In this document: piece after piece, positions 1 through 4,592 of the stretch | Layout: the number at the start of each line of letters is the position of its first letter | How positions within the stretch are numbered: position 1 is the first letter of the stretch | Assembly (NCBI GenBank): GCA_021846065.1 | Contig: JAJZCP010000094.1 | Location: 1 to 6,458, forward strand | DNA: 6,458 nucleotides | Source: Acidobacteriota bacterium | GTDB lineage: Bacteria; Acidobacteriota; Terriglobia; Terriglobales; Acidobacteriaceae | Direction of reading: 5' to 3' | The notes under the pieces: generated by a model | Database searches by the model: none | Seen by the model: the letters and a program-made list of their open reading frames with translations, nothing else | Told to the model about the DNA's origin: nothing | Translations under genes and position numbers: made by a program

Positions 1-133
1 CGCCCGTATGGCCAAGCTGTACCGCGAACACATCCTGGGGGAAAAGCCGCAGGAGAACTTCGTATCGCTCGACAGCCTGAAGGGCGCCGCTCCGGCGAAG
101 CCCAAGGCGGAAGAGCCTGTGATGGGCGACTAA
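1..133 (+). CDS. 3' end of an unidentified protein (partial)
   Basis: An open frame enters from the left edge (first full codon at 2-4) and ends at TAA 131-133, giving 43 residues. The visible part begins ARMAKLYREHILGEKPQ, a basic amphipathic stretch. It then runs through NFVSLDSLKG into a low-complexity tail rich in Ala, Pro, Lys and Glu that ends EEPVMGD. There is no recognisable catalytic motif, membrane segment or cysteine cluster here, and I cannot assign a family from the tail. Codon use is GC-rich in third positions like the neighbours, and a strong terminator follows 21 bases after the stop, so this is very likely a genuine gene end. Confidence 0.75.
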   Translation, partial: ARMAKLYREHILGEKPQENFVSLDSLKGAAPAKPKAEEPVMGD

Positions 134-154
134 GCGCTGAAATCGCGCTGATTC

Positions 155-184
155 CAGAAAGGCCGCCTGCAGGCGGCCTTTCTG
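155..184. terminator. Perfect palindromic intrinsic terminator
   Basis: Bases 155-169 are the exact reverse complement of 170-184, a 30-base perfect palindrome with a GC core (GGCCGCC/GGCGGCC) flanked by A-rich and T-rich arms (AGAAA and TTTCT). Read on either strand, the GC stem is followed by a short T-rich stretch, the signature of an intrinsic terminator. It lies 21 bases after the stop at 133 and 38 bases before the mutY ATG, so it should end the upstream transcript and insulate mutY. The U-tract is short and lies inside the stem. Confidence 0.85.
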
Positions 185-209
185 CTGCGCAGAACTCTTC
201 CGCGCCGGG

Positions 210-215
210 TATTAT
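210..215 (+). promoter_or_regulatory. Candidate -10 box of mutY
   Basis: TATTAT matches the bacterial -10 consensus TATAAT at five of six positions and ends 7 bases before the mutY ATG. Transcription would then start at or beside the initiation codon. No convincing -35 hexamer is present at 16-18 bases upstream. The gap between the terminator and the ATG is only 38 bases, which limits where a promoter could sit. Confidence 0.45.
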
Positions 216-222
216 CGGCTGC

Positions 223-1311
223 ATGGAGCGCCGGGCAAAATCCAATGCGCAGCGGACGGAGTTTCGACGGCTGCTGCTTGCATGGTTCGCCGGGCACGCG
301 CGCGACCTGCCGTGGCGCCAGACGCGCGATCCCTATCGCATCTGGATCTCCGAGGTAATGCTGCAACAGACCCGCGTTGCCACGGTCATCGAGCGGTACA
401 TGCGATTTACTGAGAAGTTTCCGTCGCTGCTGGCGCTGGCGCTGGCGCGGCAGGAAGACGTTCTCGCCTTGTGGAGTGGACTGGGCTACTACAAGCGGGC
501 GCGCCTGCTGCACGATGCGGCGCGGCTGGTGGTTGCGGAGCATGGGGGCTCACTGCCGCAGACCGCCGCAGACCTGCGCAAACTGCCAGGAGTGGGAGCG
601 TATACGGCGCCGGCCATCGCCAGCATCGCTTACGGGGAGCCGATTGCGGTTGTCGATGGCAATGTGGAGCGCGTCCTGATCCGGCTGCTGGACCTGGATG
701 CCGGTGGGCAACGGCCCACGGCTGGGACGCTGCAGGCGCGGGCGGACGAGCTGCTGGACCCTGAGTCGCCGGGGGCATTCAACCAGGCCATGATGGAGCT
801 GGGCGCGACCATCTGCCTGCCACGTACTCCGCTCTGTACGGTCTGCCCGGTTTATGTTTTTTGCCGCACGCGCGGGGAGCATACGCCGCGGCCGCGCACC
901 CAGATCGTCAGCCGCCAGGCCAGCTATCTGCTCTGGCGCCGTCCGTTTCGCGGACAGACCAGCCGCGTTGCGGTGCTGCTGGTCCGTCGGCCGGACGACG
1001 CGGCGCTGATGCCGGGGATGTGGGAGCTGCCGGAGATTCCCGAGCCACCGCCCGAACAGCAGCCAATTCTTCACGTCCGTCATGCCATCACGACCTCCAA
1101 TTATTACGTCTCAGTATTTGCGGCCGACGGGCAGAACGGGCCTGCCGCCACGCCGGGGGCGGTGCGCAAATGGTTTCCGGAGCGGAAGCTGAGCGAATTG
1201 CCCTTGACCGGGCTGGCGAGAAAGATTCTGATGCGATTGGATGTGATGGCCAAGCCGCGCGAAGTGCGGCGGGGCAAGGCGCTGCCGGGCGATGACGAAC
1301 AGCCGGTTTGA
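223..1311 (+). CDS. mutY: A/G-specific adenine DNA glycosylase MutY
   Basis: This base-excision-repair enzyme removes adenine mispaired with 8-oxoguanine or guanine. The 362-residue length fits the family. Residues 29-31 (LPW) and the SEVMLQQT motif carry the catalytic Glu44. A helix-hairpin-helix motif lies at about 118-138 (LRKLPGVGAYTAPAI), and VDGNV supplies the catalytic Asp145. The 4Fe-4S cluster ligands C198, C205, C208 and C214 show the C-X6-C-X2-C-X5-C spacing. A C-terminal NUDIX-like 8-oxoG recognition domain runs from about 247 to 340 (MPGMWELPE at 263-271). Its loop after His287 reads AITTSNYY instead of the usual Phe-Ser-His. The ATG at 223 is the only normal start after the terminator, has no Shine-Dalgarno sequence, and may be leaderless. 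A lipoprotein gene follows 17 bases after the stop, probably cotranscribed. Confidence 0.97.
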   Translation: MERRAKSNAQRTEFRRLLLAWFAGHARDLPWRQTRDPYRIWISEVMLQQTRVATVIERYMRFTEKFPSLLALALARQEDVLALWSGLGYYKRARLLHDAARLVVAEHGGSLPQTAADLRKLPGVGAYTAPAIASIAYGEPIAVVDGNVERVLIRLLDLDAGGQRPTAGTLQARADELLDPESPGAFNQAMMELGATICLPRTPLCTVCPVYVFCRTRGEHTPRPRTQIVSRQASYLLWRRPFRGQTSRVAVLLVRRPDDAALMPGMWELPEIPEPPPEQQPILHVRHAITTSNYYVSVFAADGQNGPAATPGAVRKWFPERKLSELPLTGLARKILMRLDVMAKPREVRRGKALPGDDEQPV

Positions 1312-1315
1312 GCGC

Positions 1316-1320
1316 GGGAG
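1316..1320 (+). promoter_or_regulatory. Shine-Dalgarno of the lipoprotein gene
   Basis: GGGAG lies 8 bases before the ATG at 1329. This supports that start over the in-frame TTG at 1308, which overlaps the mutY stop and would put a polar extension before the signal peptide. Confidence 0.7.
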
Positions 1321-1328
1321 ATGGGACG

Positions 1329-1880
1329 ATGCCGTGGCGAACGCAGCGCATTGCAGCAGTTGCCGGATGTTTTCTCCTGCTCGCCGGGTGCGCTGCCGCA
1401 CAGCAAGGCAGCCGCGCCGTGCTGCGCAACCGGCAGGGAACCGCAGCGGACCAGGCGCAAAATGCGTCCCCCTCGGATGGCAACGCCGACACGCTGCCGC
1501 ACGATGTCTGGGGCACGTATCACTTCGACCATTTGAATGAGTCCATCGAGATCGATCGGGAGCATGGCAGGATCACCGGGTACATCACCCGGATGGGCGA
1601 TGCCGAGACCGATTCCGACACGCCGCTCACCTATTTCTTCGATAAGGCATCCCTCGCTGGCAGCCGTATTCAATTTCAGACGCGCGTCGTGCATGGCGTC
1701 TGGTATTCGTTTGACGGCACGATCTTCCGCGGTGATGCCGACGCCCAGACCCGCGACAGCGATGGCTACTATGTGCTGCATGGCACGCTCTACACGCACC
1801 ATCCGGCGGCTGGGGATGAAAAGTCCGCCGATGAGACCGTCGAAAGCCGCACGGTGAACTTCAAGTCGATGGGCAACTGA
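1329..1880 (+). CDS. Conserved hypothetical lipoprotein
   Basis: This 183-residue protein begins with a basic n-region (PWRTQR) and a hydrophobic stretch, then a clear lipobox L18-A19-G20-C21. It should be cleaved before Cys21, lipidated and held in a membrane facing the periplasm. Residues 22-55 form a low-complexity Ala/Gln/Asn linker. From about 58 to 160 there is a folded region rich in alternating beta-type residues (DVWGTYHFDHLNESIEI, then GRITGYITRMGD and PLTYFFDKASL), suggesting a small beta-sandwich or barrel. I know no function for it, and it resembles uncharacterised acidobacterial proteins. Positions 1308-1328 are excluded because GGGAG supports the ATG at 1329. It probably shares the mutY transcript, but no mechanistic link to DNA repair is visible. 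Confidence 0.8.
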   Translation: MPWRTQRIAAVAGCFLLLAGCAAAQQGSRAVLRNRQGTAADQAQNASPSDGNADTLPHDVWGTYHFDHLNESIEIDREHGRITGYITRMGDAETDSDTPLTYFFDKASLAGSRIQFQTRVVHGVWYSFDGTIFRGDADAQTRDSDGYYVLHGTLYTHHPAAGDEKSADETVESRTVNFKSMGN

Positions 1881-1891
1881 CAGCCTGTTGC

Positions 1892-1930
1892 ACAGCAGAT
1901 TCCCTTCGGGAATGACAGCAAGAAAAGCCA
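1892..1930 (+). repeat. Palindromic repeat module A, copy 1
   Basis: This 39-base module is identical to 2032-2070. It contains a hairpin at 1899-1913 (ATTCCC, loop TTC, GGGAAT) followed by an A-rich tail (GACAGCAAGAAAAGCCA). It begins 11 bases after the lipoprotein stop. No T-run follows the stem on the + strand, so it is not a standard intrinsic terminator, but it could stabilise the 3' end of the upstream mRNA. Confidence 0.9.
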
Positions 1931-1956
1931 AGTTACCAGCCTGTTGTTGAAGGTGC

Positions 1957-1982
1957 CCCATGCAAGCGCAGCTTGCGTGGGA
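1957..1982 (+). repeat. Palindromic repeat module B, copy 1
   Basis: This 26-base module is identical to 2098-2123. Bases 1957-1967 pair with 1971-1981 around a GCA loop, giving an 11-bp stem. The only non-Watson-Crick position is T1961 opposite G1977. That is a permitted U-G wobble in + strand RNA but an A-C mismatch in RNA from the other strand. It lies 26 bases after module A copy 1. Confidence 0.9.
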
Positions 1983-2031
1983 GTGCTGTCTCTCCGACGC
2001 AAACAAAAGTGTTGGAATGGCACGGCCGGTA

Positions 2032-2070
2032 ACAGCAGATTCCCTTCGGGAATGACAGCAAGAAAAGCCA
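2032..2070 (+). repeat. Palindromic repeat module A, copy 2
   Basis: This is an exact 39-base copy of 1892-1930, offset by 140 bases, with the same hairpin at 2039-2053. The bases on either side (2031 and 2071) differ from copy 1, so the repeat boundary is sharp at both ends. Confidence 0.9.
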
Positions 2071-2097
2071 GGGTCGTCGGCATGGTCTGACGATGCT

Positions 2098-2123
2098 CCC
2101 ATGCAAGCGCAGCTTGCGTGGGA
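2098..2123 (+). repeat. Palindromic repeat module B, copy 2
   Basis: This is an exact 26-base copy of 1957-1982, offset by 141 bases. The 11-bp stem keeps the same single U-G wobble. It lies 27 bases after module A copy 2, so the A-to-B order and spacing are preserved although the spacer sequence is not. Confidence 0.9.
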
Positions 2124-2134
2124 ATGCGTTTTTG

Positions 2135-2146
2135 CATGCAAGCGCA
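2135..2146 (+). repeat. Truncated third arm of module B
   Basis: CATGCAAGCGCA matches 1959-1970, the left arm and loop of module B, but the right arm is missing. It lies 11 bases after B copy 2 and reads as a decayed or truncated extra copy. At 12 bases, chance is less likely here because of the adjacency, but it is not excluded. Confidence 0.55.
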
Positions 2147-2210
2147 ACCCCGCCGCGCAGGGCACTGTCCGTTGGTTGTGGAGGTCGGCCTGCCGCCCGG
2201 TCTTCTCCGG

Positions 2211-2216
2211 TAAAAT
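2211..2216 (+). promoter_or_regulatory. Candidate -10 box of serS
   Basis: TAAAAT differs from TATAAT at one position and stands out in GC-rich surroundings. It ends 8 bases before the serS ATG at 2225, and the intervening bases AAGCGTTT contain no Shine-Dalgarno sequence. No good -35 hexamer is visible. Confidence 0.45.
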
Positions 2217-2224
2217 AAGCGTTT

Positions 2225-3505
2225 ATGCTCGATGTCGCGTATGTGCGGGCAAACCTTGCCCAGGTAAAGGAACGGCTGGCGTTACGCGGAGAAGCCGCGG
2301 CTGCCGCGCTCGATGGTTTTGACGCGCTCGACCGCGAGCGCCGCGCCGCCATTGCGCAGTCGGAGGCGCTGCAGGCCGAACGCAACCGCATCTCGGCAGA
2401 GGTTGCCGCAGCTCGGCAGAAGGGCGAAGACACCAGCGAGCGGATGGAGCGCGTCCGCAGCATGAAGAGCGAGCTGGAGCACTACGCCGAACAGGTGAGC
2501 GCGGCCGAGCAGCGCATGCAGGCCGTTTTGCAGCAGGTGCCGAACCTGCCGGCCGCTGGCGTGCCTGCGGGTGCGGATGCGGATGACAACGTGGAGCTGC
2601 ACCGCTGGGGCGCGCCGCGTGCGTTCGACTTCACGCCCAAGCCGCACTGGGAGCTGGGCGAGGCGCTCGGCATTCTTGACTTTGAGCGGGCCGCGAAAAT
2701 CTCCGGCGCGCGATTTGCCGTTTACTGGGACGCCGGCGCACGGCTGGAGCGCGCGCTCGCGAACCTGATGCTGGACATGCACACCCGACAGCACGGCTAT
2801 CGCGAAGTGCTGCCGCCGGTCCTGGTGAATGAGGCGTCGTTGTTTGGCACCGGCCAGCTACCCAAGTTTGCCGACGATTTGTTTCGCTGCGAAGGCAGTG
2901 ACCACTGGCTGATCCCGACAGCAGAAGTGCCGGTGACGAATCTCTTCCGCGATGAAATTCTGGACGAGAAGCAGTTGCCCATCTCGCTCACCGCATATAC
3001 GCCATGTTTTCGGGCAGAGGCGGGCTCGCACGGCAAGGACGTGCGCGGCCTCATCCGCCAGCATCAGTTTCAGAAAGTTGAACTGGTGAAGTTTGTGCAG
3101 CCGGAGAACTCCGATGCTGAGCACGAGGCGCTGACCGGCCATGCGGAGGCTATCCTGCAGACTCTAGGATTGCCATATCGTGTAATGTCGCTGTGCACCG
3201 GCGACATGGGATTTTCGGCGGCGAAAACCTACGATCTGGAGGTCTGGCTGCCGGGGCAGAACACGTTTCGGGAGATCTCCTCCTGCTCGAATTTTGAAAG
3301 TTTTCAGGCGCGGCGCGCCAACATCCGGTACCGCGCGGCCAGCAGCAAGAAGCCGGAGTTTGTGCACACACTGAATGGCAGCGGGCTGGCAATTGGCCGC
3401 ACGTGGCTCGCGATTATGGAAAATTACCAGCAGGCGGACGGCAGCATCCAAATTCCTGTAGCGCTACAGCCGTATATGGGCGGCGAAACGGTGATCCGGC
3501 GATGA
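2225..3505 (+). CDS. serS: Seryl-tRNA synthetase
   Basis: This cytoplasmic class II aminoacyl-tRNA synthetase activates serine with ATP and charges tRNA-Ser (and tRNA-Sec where present). The 426-residue length is typical. Residues 1-110 form the tRNA-binding arm, with charged heptad-like coiled coil at about 30-105. The catalytic core has the TAEVP serine-binding motif at 232-236. Motif 2 is at 259-282 ([17 protein letters not shown], Arg263 and Glu265). Motif 3 is at about 385-403 ([18 protein letters not shown], Arg392), and the C-terminal end is [12 protein letters not shown]. Start ATG 2225 gives the expected [11 protein letters not shown]-terminus. It has no Shine-Dalgarno sequence and follows a -10-like TAAAAT closely. 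It is the first gene of a three-gene operon, and its TGA overlaps the next start as ATGA. Confidence 0.98.
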   Translation: MLDVAYVRANLAQVKERLALRGEAAAAALDGFDALDRERRAAIAQSEALQAERNRISAEVAAARQKGEDTSERMERVRSMKSELEHYAEQVSAAEQRMQAVLQQVPNLPAAGVPAGADADDNVELHRWGAPRAFDFTPKPHWELGEALGILDFERAAKISGARFAVYWDAGARLERALANLMLDMHTRQHGYREVLPPVLVNEASLFGTGQLPKFADDLFRCEGSDHWLIPTAEVPVTNLFRDEILDEKQLPISLTAYTPCFRAEAGSHGKDVRGLIRQHQFQKVELVKFVQPENSDAEHEALTGHAEAILQTLGLPYRVMSLCTGDMGFSAAKTYDLEVWLPGQNTFREISSCSNFESFQARRANIRYRAASSKKPEFVHTLNGSGLAIGRTWLAIMENYQQADGSIQIPVALQPYMGGETVIRR

Positions 3506-3870
3506 AGCGGATACTACGCAGCTATTTTTTCTGGACCTATCAGCGGGGCAGCGTGCACTACGACGTGATGGTTACGCTGATTCTGCTGTTCATCTTCGTG
3601 TCTCCGCACGTGATTCCGTACCATGACCGGCCGGTGGAGCGCACCCTGCCACCCAGCCAGATACTGGTCAAGAACGATGGCCACGCCGGGCTGATGTATC
3701 AGGTGGATGCTGCGACCCTGGACGCCATGCATGGAAACGGAAACCTGCAGATGAAGCTGCGATCGATCATCGCGCCCATCTCCGGCGACGTAACCATTGA
3801 CCGGTGCGAGCCGGTGAAAGGTCCAGACGGAAAAAAAGTTATCGCCTATCGCGTATGGGCGCATCGGTGA
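3502..3870 (+). CDS. Small single-pass membrane protein
   Basis: The ATG at 3502 overlaps the serS stop in an ATGA, implying translational coupling. No Shine-Dalgarno sequence is needed or clearly present. The 122-residue product has a basic N-terminus ([17 protein letters not shown]), one strong membrane helix at about 21-40 ([19 protein letters not shown]) and an 80-residue soluble tail. The positive residues before the helix suggest an N-in topology with the tail ([13 protein letters not shown], then [18 protein letters not shown]) outside the cytoplasm. I do not recognise a named family. Genes of this type sit between serS and a LolA-like gene in acidobacterial genomes as far as I recall, but that needs a search. 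An in-frame upstream ATG at 3403 lies inside serS and is not preferred. Confidence 0.8.
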   Translation: MKRILRSYFFWTYQRGSVHYDVMVTLILLFIFVSPHVIPYHDRPVERTLPPSQILVKNDGHAGLMYQVDAATLDAMHGNGNLQMKLRSIIAPISGDVTIDRCEPVKGPDGKKVIAYRVWAHR

Positions 3871-3871
3871 A

Positions 3872-3877
3872 AAGGAG
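3872..3877 (+). promoter_or_regulatory. Shine-Dalgarno of the LolA-like gene
   Basis: AAGGAG lies 4 bases before the ATG at 3882. The spacing is short, but this is the strongest ribosome site in the window and decides the start. The longer in-frame starts at 3804 and 3855 would bury the signal peptide behind a basic extension and overlap the upstream gene. Confidence 0.7.
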
Positions 3878-3881
3878 CAGG

Positions 3882-4586
3882 ATGAAGCGGTGGATTCTGG
3901 GAGTGGCGGCGGTAATGGCGGTTGGGATGAGCGTGCCGGGAATTTCTCAAAGCACGCCAAACCCGCAACTGGACAAGGTGCTGGAGCAGATGGACGCCGC
4001 GGCTGCGAAGTTCCGCTCGGCAAAGGCCAATTTTCAGTGGGACCAGTTTGAGCGTGTCGTCAGCAGCACCGACACGCAGACCGGCGTCATCTACTTTGAG
4101 CGTTCCGGCGCGAATACCCGCATGGCCGCCGACCTCCTGACCTACGATGGCCAGCCGGCGAAGAAATACATCGTCTTCAAAGATGGTCTGCTGAAGTTCT
4201 ATCAGCCGGACATCAACCAGATGACCGTGATCCATGCCGCCGGCAAGCAGGCGCAGTATGAGAGCTATCTGACGCTGGGCTTTGGCGGCAGCGGCAGCGA
4301 CCTGAAGAAGAACTGGGACATTACTTATCAGGGAACAGAGACCATCGACGGCATTCAGACGGCCAAGCTGGATCTGGTCAGCAAGTCGGCTGCCGTGCGG
4401 CAGAACTTCTCGCATGTGACCATCTGGGTCGACCCGCAGCGGGCCATCTCTCTCAAGCAGATTTTGTTTGAGCCATCCGGGGACTACCGAACCGCCTACT
4501 ACCGGAAGATTCAATACAACAAGAAGATCTCCGGTGGCGTCTTTCACATCAAGACCGACTCGAAAACCCAGACGGTACAGAAGTAG
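3882..4586 (+). CDS. LolA-like outer-membrane lipoprotein carrier/sorting protein
   Basis: This 234-residue exported protein resembles the LolA/LppX fold, an unclosed beta-barrel that shields lipoprotein acyl chains in the periplasm. A Sec signal peptide (MKRWILGVAAVMAVGMSVPG) is followed by likely cleavage near residues 22-24, and there is no lipobox. The mature part opens with an amphipathic helix (LDKVLEQMDAAAAKFRSAKANF), as in LolA. Antiparallel strands follow: TGVIYFERSGANTRMAADL, KKYIVFKDGLLKFYQPDINQM, a central loop LGFGGSGSDLKKNWDITYQG, IQTAKLDLVSK, HVTIWVDPQRAISLKQILFEPSGDYRTAYY and a C-terminal strand. These elements match the family; the identity of the cargo is unknown, and it could serve another lipid or lipoprotein. 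It starts 11 bases after the previous stop and ends the serS operon. Confidence 0.8.
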   Translation: MKRWILGVAAVMAVGMSVPGISQSTPNPQLDKVLEQMDAAAAKFRSAKANFQWDQFERVVSSTDTQTGVIYFERSGANTRMAADLLTYDGQPAKKYIVFKDGLLKFYQPDINQMTVIHAAGKQAQYESYLTLGFGGSGSDLKKNWDITYQGTETIDGIQTAKLDLVSKSAAVRQNFSHVTIWVDPQRAISLKQILFEPSGDYRTAYYRKIQYNKKISGGVFHIKTDSKTQTVQK

Positions 4587-4592
4587 TCTGCT

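Larger units (their letters stand above)
1881..2224. other. Repeat-bearing intergenic region before serS
   Basis: This 344-base gap contains no convincing gene. Open frames crossing it encode only translated repeats, such as near-identical peptides from each copy on the minus strand. It holds two A-spacer-B composite palindromic repeats (1892-1982 and 2032-2123), a partial third B arm (2135-2146), a short direct repeat CAGCCTGTTG at 1881-1890 and 1937-1946, and the serS promoter candidate at its right end. No tRNA-like fold or riboswitch was recognised. Confidence 0.75.

Noticed and set aside
429..447. Short tandem repeat of CTGGCG in mutY
   Set aside because: It encodes an ordinary Leu-Ala run (LLALALAR) in a helix and is explained by GC-rich codon bias.
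1881..2146. Possible CRISPR array from the repeated segments
   Set aside because: There are two different repeat modules with only two full copies each, unequal spacers of 26-27 and 49 bases, and no cas gene nearby. The modules are hairpin-forming intergenic repeats.
1104..2165. Long minus-strand open frame of 353 codons across the mutY end, the lipoprotein gene and the intergenic repeats
   Set aside because: It runs antisense to two well-supported genes, and its N-terminal part is merely translated repeat with recurring near-identical peptides. It has no ribosome site or family-like motifs.
3403..3501. Extended start for the small membrane protein inside serS
   Set aside because: It would overlap serS motif 3 in another frame by about 100 bases. 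The ATGA start at 3502 gives a natural N-terminus just before the membrane helix.
3804..3881. Upstream start for the LolA-like protein
   Set aside because: It would prepend a 26-residue basic extension to a clean signal peptide, while AAGGAG sits directly before the ATG at 3882.
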